Below are positions 1 to 7,548 of a stretch of DNA of 8,793 nt, one piece after another. Source of the DNA: an uncultured Acholeplasmatales bacterium. GTDB taxonomy: Bacteria > Bacillota_I > Bacilli_A > ML615J-28 > CAG-698. Within the stretch, counting starts at the first letter, position 1, and the number at the start of each line of letters is the position of its first letter. Location: NCBI GenBank assembly GCA_937877075.1, contig CALEGD010000057.1:1-8793 (forward strand), in the 5' to 3' direction. The position numbers were made by a program, and so were the translations under genes. The notes below the pieces were generated by a model. The model made no database searches. It saw only the letters and a program-made list of their open reading frames with translations, and was not told the origin of the DNA.

Positions 1-407
1 TCACGATATTTTGCGGCTTTTAATAACAAAAGACCTATCCCGCTTGAAAGGTTGCCGGAATCAACGACTCTGATTCTTCCTTTCGGAAATTCAGCGGAAA
101 CAAGCATCGCATTTTGATAGACCGCAGAGAAACCAGAACCGATCCCCATAAAAAGGATATCGAAACCAGCATCAAGATTCTGCTTGAAAGACTTAATTAG
201 AGCGTCCGGAGTAATTGTAGAGGTTTTTGGAAGTTCGTTAAATTCCTTTACTTTTTGGTAAAGCTGTTCAGCATTAATTTCCACAACATCCGCATAAGTC
301 TTTCCGCCGATGGTTACATATAAAGGGAGTACTTCAATATCATGCTTCCGATAAAGTTCCGGTGTCAGATCGCTTGTACAATCTGTTATTATTTTAATCT
401 TATTCAT
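1..407 (-). CDS. DegV family protein, C-terminal part outside window
   Basis: DegV/FakB proteins bind a fatty acid between two alpha/beta domains; in many Gram-positives they present it to the kinase FakA for phosphorylation and use in phospholipid synthesis. I translated 135 residues from the ATG at 405-407. They match the family N-terminal domain: MNKIKIITDCTSDL at 1-14 (usual form TDSTSDL, here with Cys for Ser), TSTITP at 62-67 (usual TSQPS), GSGFSAVYQNA at 90-100 (usual SGTYQSA) and VVDSGNLSSGIG at 114-125. Family members are about 280 residues, so roughly half is missing to the left. The start is supported by a GGAGAGGA ribosome site and by a strong upstream promoter. It is a separate unit from the operon to its right, about 138 nt away. 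The family is secure; the particular lipid and the exact paralogue are not. Confidence 0.9.
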   Translation of the reverse strand, partial: MNKIKIITDCTSDLTPELYRKHDIEVLPLYVTIGGKTYADVVEINAEQLYQKVKEFNELPKTSTITPDALIKSFKQNLDAGFDILFMGIGSGFSAVYQNAMLVSAEFPKGRIRVVDSGNLSSGIGLLLLKAAKYR

Positions 408-440
408 AATTTCCTCTCCAATTTTTAAGATATTATATAT

Positions 441-469
441 ATTATACAATAAATTTCCCGTTTTCTCAA
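441..469 (-). promoter_or_regulatory. Sigma-A promoter of the DegV gene
   Basis: On the minus strand, TTGAGA (464-469) and a perfect TATAAT (441-446) are separated by exactly 17 nt. The predicted start near 434 gives a leader of about 27 nt with GGAGAGGA before the ATG at 407. Confidence 0.8.
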
Positions 470-498
470 GAAAAAACAGATGTTTCTAAAGAGGGATG

Positions 499-536
499 AC
501 AAAACAAAAGAAATTATCTATTTAGTTTTGTTTTGT
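499..536 (-). terminator. AT-rich inverted repeat, possible end of the four-gene operon
   Basis: A perfect 11-bp inverted repeat (499-509 with 526-536, arms of the type ACAAAACAAAA/TTTTGTTTTGT) with a 16-nt loop lies 9 nt past the stop of the UPF0316 gene. The 3' arm on the minus strand is T-rich. With only two G-C pairs the stem is weak, and there is no separate T-tract after it. Its position between two transcription units favours a weak terminator, but other roles are possible. Confidence 0.45.
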
Positions 537-545
537 TAATTTCGT

Positions 546-1082
546 TTATTTTATTAAATTTCTGAAAGATTTTATATAGCCACCACGGATACTATTGATA
601 TCTTGAATGACAATTAACGCTTGCGGATCTATCTGATAAATTTTATTCGTTACTATTTCCTTACCCTTCCTATTTGTATAAACAATTAGGACGGACTTTT
701 TCGCATCCTTACCTTCCGCATCGATAGATGTAATTCCATAACCAGAATCACGTAGAGTTTTTGAAATTAAAATTCCGTTTTCATGAGAAGAAATTATCTG
801 AATTAATACCTTTCCCATGGCAATTTTATTTTCAAGTAGAGAGCCGACAAAAACCCCGCTTGCGAAACCTAAAGAATAAATAATTGCTTTTAATGGTTCT
901 TCAGAAAGTGCAGAGATAACTCTGGAAGCAACAAATACCCAAATTAAAGCTTCAAAAAAAGCTAAAATTGCCCCTTGTTTACCATATCCCTTGTTGACAA
1001 GAATGTTTCTCACAGTTCCGATTGAGACTTCCACAATCCGGGAGAAAAATATCAGCATAAATTCCAATACTAGATCGCCCAT
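546..1082 (-). CDS. UPF0316 membrane protein (DUF5698 + DUF2179, YebE-like)
   Basis: Its 178 residues fit the usual length of UPF0316 proteins such as Bacillus YebE. Three hydrophobic segments at about 4-24, 38-58 and 65-84 form the membrane part (DUF5698). A soluble C-terminal part from about 105 (GYGITSIDAEGKDAK, then VLIVYTNRKG and YQIDPQALIVIQDINS) matches DUF2179, a small alpha/beta ligand-binding-like domain also found at the end of YitT proteins. No biochemical function is established for the family and I see no catalytic motif. The ATG at 1080-1082 is preceded by GGTAGG. It is the last gene of the operon, 21 nt after the YunD-like gene, with an AT-rich inverted repeat behind it. The family call is firm; a role in sensing or transport would be guesswork. 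Confidence 0.85.
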   Translation of the reverse strand: MGDLVLEFMLIFFSRIVEVSIGTVRNILVNKGYGKQGAILAFFEALIWVFVASRVISALSEEPLKAIIYSLGFASGVFVGSLLENKIAMGKVLIQIISSHENGILISKTLRDSGYGITSIDAEGKDAKKSVLIVYTNRKGKEIVTNKIYQIDPQALIVIQDINSIRGGYIKSFRNLIK

Positions 1083-1103
1083 TTTTTTACCTACCTTTTT
1101 CTT

Positions 1104-2432
1104 TTATAATTTCCAATTGCCTTTCTCTGCGACCGAGCGAAGAACTTCCTGATACAAAAAGTCGCGGAATAGGTCAGTTCTTTCTAGGTCCCTTCCTGCA
1201 AGAAAGGGATAATTTTCTTTTTCATATAAATAATCAAGCGTCGCAATCCGGTAATCTTCTTCTTTAAATATAGATTCTGACGGATTAAAATTTGAACTAA
1301 ACTTAATATCGGGAGCATCGATTAAAGGAAGTAAATCCTTTCCTCTAAGAGTTATTAAAACAATACGGTCTTCAAAGGGCATCATTCGAAATAAAGAATC
1401 ATAAGTGATCAGAGATTCCGAAGACATAGGGAATGCTTCTGAACGAATCGCTCCAAAATTGATCAGGGCGAGTTTGGCGCCTGTAGCAGCTCTTAGGGCA
1501 TCAACGGCCCAAGTTATTGCTTGTTCTTTGGTAATAGCCTCACCAACAAAACCAATTATCTCGTCCAAATTTCGAAACTCCTCTTGATAAGTTCTCAAAA
1601 GTTGGTTTATTTCCGGACTTTCCCGACCGCATTTAATCATATCGATGTTTTCGGCCTCGGCATCAATAATTATGTTTTGATCAATTTTAAAGGAAATCTT
1701 GCCGATATAACGACCGCAATTTCCTGATTGAATAATCGGAAGCGGGACTTTTCCGCTTCGAATCTCGGCAGCATAATATCGATGAGTATGACCATTAATC
1801 AGAGCGTCTACACGACTGTCTTCATCTAGTTCTGTAATCTTTTGATTGAATAAAAAGCTATCCGTATGGGCCAAGACGATAATAATCTGACAACCGTGCT
1901 CACTTCTAAGCAGGCGAGAATATTTCTTAATAGCCTCCATTTCATCAGTGAATAGAACGTCTTTGACTTTTGAAGCCAGAATGCTTTCTCTAAAATTCTG
2001 ACCGATGACTCCGATGACTCCGATCTTGAGGTTTTCTCTTTTAAATATTGTATAAGGAGTAAGCCATTCGGGAGTTTTTAAACTCTCTTTTAAAACAATA
2101 TTGGCTCCAAGGAAAGGAAAATTTGCTTCTCCGTCTGACTCAATTCCGTTTTGAAAACACGTCAAAATTTCTGTTCCCCAATCAAACTCATGATTTCCAA
2201 CCGTCATTGCATCAAAACCGATAAGGTTCATCGCTTCTACAACCGCACGCCCACGAGTAAGGGAAGATAGAAGAGTGCCTTGAAACATATCTCCGGAAGA
2301 AATTATCAAAATTTCAGGATTTTGCTTTTTCTCAGAAAGTAAAAAAGCACCAATTTTTGAAATGCCGGGGGTATTATGAGGAAGTAACGCTCCATGAAAA
2401 TCATTTAAACTATAAATAATTATCTCCTTCAT
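1104..2432 (-). CDS. Cytoplasmic metallophosphatase / 5'-nucleotidase, YunD-like
   Basis: A 442-residue two-domain enzyme of the UshA/5'-nucleotidase superfamily, predicted to hydrolyse nucleoside monophosphates or nucleotide sugars at a two-metal centre. The N-terminal metallophosphatase domain shows all ligand motifs: NDFHG (10-14), SGD (46-48), GNHEFDWG (79-86), LAHTD (187-191) and GHTHR (214-218). The C-terminal substrate domain begins near 295; NFGAIR (325-330) stands where NGGGIR is usual, and MPFEDRI (351-357) matches the conserved FPF loop. There is no signal peptide or anchor, so it should be cytoplasmic, like Bacillus YunD (about 460 aa) and unlike secreted UshA. The start has a very strong GGGAGGG ribosome site immediately after the typA stop, with a 15-nt gap, suggesting translational coupling. 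The substrate cannot be told from the sequence, and the altered GGGIR motif may change specificity. Confidence 0.9.
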   Translation of the reverse strand: MKEIIIYSLNDFHGALLPHNTPGISKIGAFLLSEKKQNPEILIISSGDMFQGTLLSSLTRGRAVVEAMNLIGFDAMTVGNHEFDWGTEILTCFQNGIESDGEANFPFLGANIVLKESLKTPEWLTPYTIFKRENLKIGVIGVIGQNFRESILASKVKDVLFTDEMEAIKKYSRLLRSEHGCQIIIVLAHTDSFLFNQKITELDEDSRVDALINGHTHRYYAAEIRSGKVPLPIIQSGNCGRYIGKISFKIDQNIIIDAEAENIDMIKCGRESPEINQLLRTYQEEFRNLDEIIGFVGEAITKEQAITWAVDALRAATGAKLALINFGAIRSEAFPMSSESLITYDSLFRMMPFEDRIVLITLRGKDLLPLIDAPDIKFSSNFNPSESIFKEEDYRIATLDYLYEKENYPFLAGRDLERTDLFRDFLYQEVLRSVAEKGNWKL

Positions 2433-2447
2433 AAATTCCCTCCCTTT

Positions 2448-4265
2448 TTATTTTTTCTTACGACTGTCAAACTTCTTTCTTTCGTTAGTATTGAGAATCT
2501 TCTTTCTAAGTCTGATATTTCTCGGCGTAATTTCAATTAATTCGTCATCATTAATATATTCAAGACAAGCCTCTAAACTCATTTTTCTAGGCCTTTTAAG
2601 AACAACTGTCATATCTTTATTTGATGAACGCATATTTGTCTGTTGCTTCGCCTTTACAACATTTACCGCCAAGTCTTCTTCTTTATTACACTCGCCGACA
2701 ATTTGTCCTTCATAAACAAGTTCGTTCGGTTCAATAAATAATATTCCCCGGTCTTCAATCTGACCGATTCCATAGGCTGTCGCCTTCCCTTCTTCAACCG
2801 CAACCAAAACTCCGAGTTTTCTTTGTCCGGAGGTAAAACTTTCTAGTTTTCGATATTCGAGAAAGATATGTGATAGGGTTCCATAACCCTTAGTTGCGGT
2901 CATAAAGTCGGTCGAAAGCCCGATTAGTCCGCGAGAAGGAATATGGTAAATTACACGGGCTTGCGTCGGACTGTTTTCAATTGTAATGAGGATCCCGCCC
3001 CGATTCCCGAAGAGTTCAATAACAGAACCAACAGAATCATTCGGGACATCGATAACAGCATATTCAAAAGGCTCCATCTCAATACCGTCAACTTCTTTTA
3101 TAATCGGACGCGGTTTCGCAACCTGGAATTCATAACCTTCACGTCGCATATTTTCAATCAATATTCCTAAATGGAGTTCACCGCGACCAGAAACAATCCA
3201 TTCCTCACCGGCTCCGACCCGACTAACCCTTAAGCTTACATCTTTCTGAGTTTCCCGATAAAGTCTTTCATCTAGTTTTGTAGAGGTCACGAATTTTCCT
3301 TCTTTACCGGAAAAAGGTGAATTATTGGTGCTAAAATACATTTCTACAGTTGGTTCACTGATTTGGATCGGAGGTAGAGCTTCTTCTTCGTCGATTGTGC
3401 AGATAGTTTCTCCGACATTAATATCCGGCATCCCTGCTACCGCTACAATATCACCGGCTTCGGCGCTTTCAATTTCCAGTTTCTCTAAACCTAAAAAACC
3501 ATAAAGCTTTTGAATTCGAAAATGCGTAATGCTTCCGTCCAAACGATAACAAGATACCATGGTATTTGTTTTAATTGATCCGCGAGCAATCCTGCCGATT
3601 GCCATTCTTCCAACATATTCGTTATAATCAAGTAGCGTTGCTTGCAATTGCAGAGCCCCGGATTTATCAACCTTAGGTTCGGGAATTTCGGAAATAATCA
3701 AGTGAAGTAAAGGATCCATCGAATCCTTTTGAGTTTTTACATCACTTTCTAAACTGCAAGTGCCGCGTAAAGCACTAACATAAGCCACTTTAAAATCAGC
3801 TTGTTCATCAGTACTTCCAAGTTCGATAAAGAGATCTAAAACTTGATCGACAACTACATCGGGACGGGCAAATTCTCTGTCTATTTTATTTATTACAACA
3901 ATCGGTTTCAGATTCGCTTCCAGAGCTTTTCTTAGGACAAAGCGAGTTTGAGGCATCGTGCCTTCAAAGGCATCAACAACCAATAACACCCCATCGACCA
4001 TTCTCATAATTCTTTCTACCTCACCGGAAAAATCAGCATGTCCGGGTGTATCCAGAATATTAATCTTATAATTCTTATAACGGATGGCGGTATTTTTGGA
4101 AAGAATGGTAATTCCCCTTTCTCTCTCTAAGGCATTACTGTCCATCACACGTTCTTCTATTTGAGTTCTTTTACCTAAGGTATCGGATTTTTTTAATAAT
4201 TGATCGACCAGGGTGGTTTTTCCGTGGTCAACATGGGCTATAATGGCGATATTCCTAATTTTCAT
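2448..4265 (-). CDS. typA: Ribosome-binding GTPase TypA/BipA
   Basis: A 605-residue translational GTPase of the EF-G-like family, full length for TypA. It binds the ribosome and supports 50S assembly and growth under stress, especially cold. The G motifs are intact: AHVDHGKTT (10-18), RERGITI (48-54), DTPGHAD (72-78), NKID (126-129) and SAL (164-166). EF-G-like domains follow, then the TypA-specific C-terminal domain, including TNMRSSNKDMTVVLKRP and a lysine/arginine-rich tail ending in RKKK. The ATG at 4263-4265 has only a purine-rich AGAAAGAAG upstream, a weaker ribosome site than its neighbours; the 12-nt gap to the upstream ABC-F gene makes coupling likely. Nothing is broken or unusual in the protein. 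Identification is essentially certain. Confidence 0.97.
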   Translation of the reverse strand: MKIRNIAIIAHVDHGKTTLVDQLLKKSDTLGKRTQIEERVMDSNALERERGITILSKNTAIRYKNYKINILDTPGHADFSGEVERIMRMVDGVLLVVDAFEGTMPQTRFVLRKALEANLKPIVVINKIDREFARPDVVVDQVLDLFIELGSTDEQADFKVAYVSALRGTCSLESDVKTQKDSMDPLLHLIISEIPEPKVDKSGALQLQATLLDYNEYVGRMAIGRIARGSIKTNTMVSCYRLDGSITHFRIQKLYGFLGLEKLEIESAEAGDIVAVAGMPDINVGETICTIDEEEALPPIQISEPTVEMYFSTNNSPFSGKEGKFVTSTKLDERLYRETQKDVSLRVSRVGAGEEWIVSGRGELHLGILIENMRREGYEFQVAKPRPIIKEVDGIEMEPFEYAVIDVPNDSVGSVIELFGNRGGILITIENSPTQARVIYHIPSRGLIGLSTDFMTATKGYGTLSHIFLEYRKLESFTSGQRKLGVLVAVEEGKATAYGIGQIEDRGILFIEPNELVYEGQIVGECNKEEDLAVNVVKAKQQTNMRSSNKDMTVVLKRPRKMSLEACLEYINDDELIEITPRNIRLRKKILNTNERKKFDSRKKK

Positions 4266-4277
4266 GATTTCTTCTTT

Positions 4278-5807
4278 CTATTCAAAATGGATTTCTCTTA
4301 AATTTAGTTTTTTATAAAAGGACTTTTCATGGGACACCAAAATTAAGGTTCCCTGATAGTTTTTTAATGCTTTAAAAAGTGCTTCTTTAGCTTGATGATC
4401 AAGATGGTTGGTCGGCTCATCCAATATCAGTAAGTTTGAGGACTCAAGACTCAACTTCGCAAACCTTACCTTGGTAAGTTCACCCCCAGAAAGTTTATCG
4501 AGGGTTTTTAAGGCAAGTTCACCGGTTATACCATATTTTCCGAGTAAATTACGGATCTTTTCAATTTCCATCAGCGGATAATGTTCCTGGATGAATTGAA
4601 TCGGTGTTATGCCCTTATTCCCCGGATATTCTTGGGAAAAATAAACGATTTTATTAAGAGGATTCACCCTCACCTCACCGTCAAGTTCGGGAATAAGTCC
4701 GAGCGCAGTTTTTAAGAAGGTGGTTTTTCCGACACCGTTCTTTCCGTGAATAACAATCTTTTCACCAAAAGCAATTCTTAAAGACAATTCCGGAAGCAAA
4801 GGTTTTGAATAACCGATTAAAAGTTTTTTTACGTTGAGAACATCGGAATTAAAACGACCGATAAAAGGAAAACTAAATTTAACCGATTTTACACTTTTCG
4901 GTTTTTCAAGAACATCAAGTTTCTCCAAAACTTTTCTACGACTTTGAGCACGTTTTGTTGTAGAAGCGCGAACTAAATTCTTGGCAATAAAGTCTTCATT
5001 TTTTTTAATAAACTTTTGTTGCGATTCATATTTCTTACGATATTCATCTTCTCGTATCTGTTTTAAAGAAAGATAAGCCTCGTAATTTCCCTTATAGACA
5101 TTAAGATTCTTATTATCCAACTCACAAATATAATTGCAGATACTTAAAAAATGAGGATCGTGAGAAACAACGATAAAGGCTTTTTTATAATCCGAAAGAT
5201 AACTGGATAACCATTCAATATGTGATGCATCAAGAAAATTGGTCGGCTCATCAAGCAAAAGCACATCCTTTTCCTCTAAGAGCATTTTTGCAAGGAATGC
5301 TTTAATCTTTTGACCGCTGCTGAGTTCGTTCAAACATCTTTCTTCATTTTCAGAAATACCAAGGCCACCGGTCACATTTGCAATCCTTGATTTTATTAAA
5401 TAAAAACCTTTTTCTTCTAGTTCAGTTTGTATGTAGTATGCACTATTGAGGATTTTATCATACTTTTCAACAGGAGCGGTTTCTAGGCTTTGATAGAGTC
5501 GATTCATTTCCGCTTCTCTTTCAAAAAGATTTTCGAAAACCTGATAAAGATATTCTCTGACCGTTAAGCTACCCTCTATTTCAAGATGCTGATCCAGATA
5601 GCTAAAGCTCACTCCCTTTTGCCAATCAATTTGACCTTCATCCGGATCAATCCTTCGGGCGATAAGTTTCAATAATGTCGACTTCCCGGATCCGTTCGGA
5701 CCGATCAATCCCAGATGAGTATTATGAAAAAGTCTCATATCGAGACTATTAAATAAGTTCTTATCACCATAGCTAAATTTCAGATTATTAATTTCTAAGA
5801 TACTCAT
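4278..5807 (-). CDS. ABC-F family ATPase (ribosome-associated, YdiF/YfmM-like)
   Basis: A 509-residue protein with two ABC ATPase domains in tandem and no membrane segments. ABC-F proteins bind the ribosomal E site and relieve stalling; some protect against antibiotics. Domain 1 has Walker A GPNGSGKST (36-44), signature LSSGQ (162-166) and Walker B LLLDEPTNFLD (183-193). A charged linker of about 240-310 (RASTTKRAQSRRK at 280-292) is the interdomain arm that contacts the ribosome. Domain 2 has GKNGVGKTT (355-363), LSGGE (439-443) and LLILDEPTNHLD (459-470). It ends right after domain 2, lacking the C-terminal coiled coil of Uup/YdiF. I chose the ATG at 5805-5807 because AGAGGA lies six bases upstream; a GTG nine codons earlier lies upstream of the promoter -10. 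It is first in an operon with typA. The subfamily, and whether it gives drug resistance, cannot be decided here. Confidence 0.93.
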   Translation of the reverse strand: MSILEINNLKFSYGDKNLFNSLDMRLFHNTHLGLIGPNGSGKSTLLKLIARRIDPDEGQIDWQKGVSFSYLDQHLEIEGSLTVREYLYQVFENLFEREAEMNRLYQSLETAPVEKYDKILNSAYYIQTELEEKGFYLIKSRIANVTGGLGISENEERCLNELSSGQKIKAFLAKMLLEEKDVLLLDEPTNFLDASHIEWLSSYLSDYKKAFIVVSHDPHFLSICNYICELDNKNLNVYKGNYEAYLSLKQIREDEYRKKYESQQKFIKKNEDFIAKNLVRASTTKRAQSRRKVLEKLDVLEKPKSVKSVKFSFPFIGRFNSDVLNVKKLLIGYSKPLLPELSLRIAFGEKIVIHGKNGVGKTTFLKTALGLIPELDGEVRVNPLNKIVYFSQEYPGNKGITPIQFIQEHYPLMEIEKIRNLLGKYGITGELALKTLDKLSGGELTKVRFAKLSLESSNLLILDEPTNHLDHQAKEALFKALKNYQGTLILVSHEKSFYKKLNLREIHFE

Positions 5808-5824
5808 GAAAATCCTCTTTAAAT

Positions 5825-5853
5825 ATTTTAACACAAAATTCCTTGATTTTCAA
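5825..5853 (-). promoter_or_regulatory. Sigma-A promoter of the ABC-F/typA operon
   Basis: On the minus strand, TTGAAA (5848-5853), a 17-nt spacer and TAAAAT (5825-5830) with an extended TG motif form a near-consensus promoter. The predicted start near 5818 would leave a leader of only about 11 nt, beginning at the ribosome site AGAGGA (5813-5818). The short gaps downstream suggest it serves all four genes to 546. Confidence 0.78.
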
Positions 5854-5878
5854 TTTAAAACTTTATATTAAAGAATAA

Positions 5879-5908
5879 ATAAGAAAAACGGCGAAAACAT
5901 GCCGTTTT
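5879..5908 (-). terminator. Intrinsic terminator of the YxjI-like gene
   Basis: A perfect 8-bp stem, AAAACGGC (5901-5908 on the minus strand) with GCCGTTTT (5885-5892), closes an 8-nt loop and is followed on the minus strand by TCTTATT. It lies about 40 nt past the stop of the gene at 5948 and just before the next promoter, so it insulates the ABC-F operon. Confidence 0.8.
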
Positions 5909-5947
5909 AGCTTATTAATTATTTCCTAATAAAAATGCCCAGAAATA

Positions 5948-6439
5948 CTAATGGTGTCTTCTCCTGTTGTCATGATGAACCGCATCAAGAATAATTACCA
6001 AACATAAACTTAATACTTCACTAAATCCATCACCTACCAAAACTTCGTATTTATCTCTAAAAATATTGAAGTTTTTTGAAACAGAACAGAAAACATTGCC
6101 GTCTTTTGAAATATTAAAATTCCAAGCAAAGATATCACCACTTATTTGATAATTAGCGTAGGGAGAAATAATATCGTATTTCTTCACAAAAAAAGTAAAA
6201 CGTTTCTTGACAGTTACAGCAAGCTTATCATCGATATAAATATTATATCTGGGAAGTAGCCGAAACATTTTCTGTTTGATTTTACCAATATTTTTCCCGG
6301 TTGCGTCGTATAAAGAATATTGTTTTCCAAAGGTAAACAATCGTTCTTTTACTTCATAAACAATACTTCCGTTTTCATTAAAAACTTTAAAACGGTCGCC
6401 GATTGAAAAGATTTTTTCGTTAATGTAGAACTTTTTCAT
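5948..6439 (-). CDS. LURP-one-related (tubby-like fold) protein, YxjI-like
   Basis: A 163-residue protein matching the LURP-one-related family (Bacillus YxjI is about the same size), a beta-barrel with a central hydrophobic helix related to Tubby and phospholipid scramblases. The sequence shows the expected run of short amphipathic strands with repeated turns: FSIGDRFKVFNENG (11-24), YSLYDATGKNIGKI (41-54), KKRFTFFVKKYDI (78-90), then a hydrophobic helix VLSLCLVIILDAV (142-154) that would fill the barrel. The tail HHDNRRRHH is strongly basic and histidine-rich. Molecular function is unknown in bacteria; membrane or phospholipid contact is inferred from the fold only. The start is fixed by GGGAGG six bases before the ATG. 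It has its own promoter and terminator, though no terminator is seen after the aldo/keto reductase upstream, so read-through is possible. Confidence 0.82.
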   Translation of the reverse strand: MKKFYINEKIFSIGDRFKVFNENGSIVYEVKERLFTFGKQYSLYDATGKNIGKIKQKMFRLLPRYNIYIDDKLAVTVKKRFTFFVKKYDIISPYANYQISGDIFAWNFNISKDGNVFCSVSKNFNIFRDKYEVLVGDGFSEVLSLCLVIILDAVHHDNRRRHH

Positions 6440-6456
6440 ACTTAACCTCCCAATAA

Positions 6457-6485
6457 ATTATACCATATTTTAGTAAATAACAAAA
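6457..6485 (-). promoter_or_regulatory. Extended -10 promoter of the YxjI-like gene
   Basis: A perfect extended -10, TGGTATAAT (6457-6465 on the minus strand), lies just before the gene. The -35 at 17-nt spacing (TTTTGT, 6480-6485) is poor, as is common when the TG extension is present. The expected start near 6450 gives a leader of about 11 nt that begins at the GGAGG ribosome site. Confidence 0.6.
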
Positions 6486-6499
6486 AACATTTTTAAATT

Positions 6500-7414
6500 T
6501 TAGGGTAATGTTTTATTATTCAGGTAAAGTTCATACCATTCTTTTCTGGTAATTTCAACATCCGCTGCCTTCACAATCTGCCGAAGATGAGTAATATTAG
6601 TGGTTCCGATCGCAACTTGAATCAAAGCCGGATGACGAAGAATCCAAGCAACAGCAACCCCTGCCGGAGTTAGTTGATAAATTTCTCCTATTTCCTTTAA
6701 TTTTTGATTCAGTTTCAAATAATCCGGATGGTCAAGAAAAGTTCCGGCTTCTAAAGAGATATGTAAGGGAGACCAAGCCTGCATCGTAATATCATTAAGG
6801 CGCATATAATCAAGCACACTTCCGGTTCGTTCAATTGCATTATCATTATTGATGTTTACATTTAAGATTTCATCTATTATTAAAGAATGAACAATACTGA
6901 ATTGAAGTTGATTAAAAATCAATTTATTCGGAAGATGTCTTTGAAGGATCTTAAGTTGGGTAGAATTCATATTCGAAACCCCATAGTAATTAACCTTCTT
7001 TTCTTCTCTCAGTATTCTAAATGCTTTTGCTATCTCAGAAAAATCCGTCAAAGCATCCGGACGGTGGATAAGTAAAACGTCTAGATAAGATGTCTGTAAT
7101 CTTTTTAGAGAAGCATTGACTGAAGCAAGAATGTGTTCACAAGAACTGTCATAAAAACCTTCTCTAATCCCACATTTAGTTTGAATAATGATTTTCTCTC
7201 TAAGCCCCGGATTGACTTTCAATACTTCTCCAAATACTGCTTCCGCTTTCCCATCCCCGTAAATATCGGCATGATCAAAAAAATTGATCCCTTGACTATA
7301 AGCTTCAAGAATAAGTTTCTCTGCTTCTTCGATGTTTAAACTTCCCAAACGCATACAACCAAGCAAGATAGAAGAAACTTTTAATTGACTATTTGGTATT
7401 TGATAATATTTCAT
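6500..7414 (-). CDS. Aldo/keto reductase (YdhF-like)
   Basis: A 304-residue NADPH-dependent oxidoreductase of the aldo/keto reductase superfamily, a cytosolic TIM barrel that reduces aldehydes or ketones. The catalytic tetrad is present: Asp47 and Tyr52 in DHADIYG (47-53), Lys80 in QTKCGI (78-83) and His117 in LLIHRPD (114-120). GVSN (145-148), QLQFS and IGTTN near 270 are the expected barrel and cofactor-binding motifs. Length and the FNQLQFS/AWSPL pattern resemble E. coli YdhF and Bacillus YcsN; the natural substrate is unknown for these. The ATG at 7412-7414 is preceded by AAAGAGG at good spacing. A TATAAT (7434-7439) lies just upstream but has no fitting -35, so transcription may instead come partly from the riboswitch leader about 220 nt upstream. 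Confidence 0.93.
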   Translation of the reverse strand: MKYYQIPNSQLKVSSILLGCMRLGSLNIEEAEKLILEAYSQGINFFDHADIYGDGKAEAVFGEVLKVNPGLREKIIIQTKCGIREGFYDSSCEHILASVNASLKRLQTSYLDVLLIHRPDALTDFSEIAKAFRILREEKKVNYYGVSNMNSTQLKILQRHLPNKLIFNQLQFSIVHSLIIDEILNVNINNDNAIERTGSVLDYMRLNDITMQAWSPLHISLEAGTFLDHPDYLKLNQKLKEIGEIYQLTPAGVAVAWILRHPALIQVAIGTTNITHLRQIVKAADVEITRKEWYELYLNNKTLP

Positions 7415-7522
7415 AATTAACCTCTTTTTAAATATTATATTATTTTATTATCAATAATTGACTGCATTTTCAAAATATTCTTTAAATATATGTTTAAAAA
7501 AATTACAATAATTTAAAAGGCA

Positions 7523-7548
7523 AAAAGTCAGACATTTGTCTGACTTTT
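7523..7548 (-). terminator. Strong hairpin with T-tract between the riboswitch and the aldo/keto reductase
   Basis: A perfect 12-bp inverted repeat (AAAAGTCAGACA with TGTCTGACTTTT) encloses a 2-nt centre, or about 10 bp with a normal loop. On the minus strand GTCTGAC is followed by TTTTTGCCTTTT, a good intrinsic terminator; on the plus strand only TTTT follows. No plus-strand gene ends here, so it most likely acts on transcripts coming from the riboswitch promoter. Confidence 0.65.

Noticed and set aside
1405..3170. Plus-strand open frames of 60-75 codons opposite the phosphatase and typA genes
   Set aside because: They lie antisense within well-supported genes, with no family resemblance or ribosome sites, and are frame shadows.
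5808..5834. GTG start nine codons upstream for the ABC-F gene
   Set aside because: It lies upstream of the promoter -10 and has no ribosome site, while the ATG at 5807 has AGAGGA at ideal distance and begins the usual ABC-F N-terminus.
546..7414. Use of a Mollicutes code with TGA as tryptophan
   Set aside because: The tryptophan codons I checked are TGG and no in-frame TGA is needed. The genes happen to end in TAA or TAG, so the standard bacterial code is sufficient, though no TGA stop here proves it.
7434..7439. TATAAT upstream of the aldo/keto reductase as a firm promoter
   Set aside because: No -35 with more than about two matches is found at 16-18 nt and there is no TG extension, so in this AT-rich stretch it may be chance.
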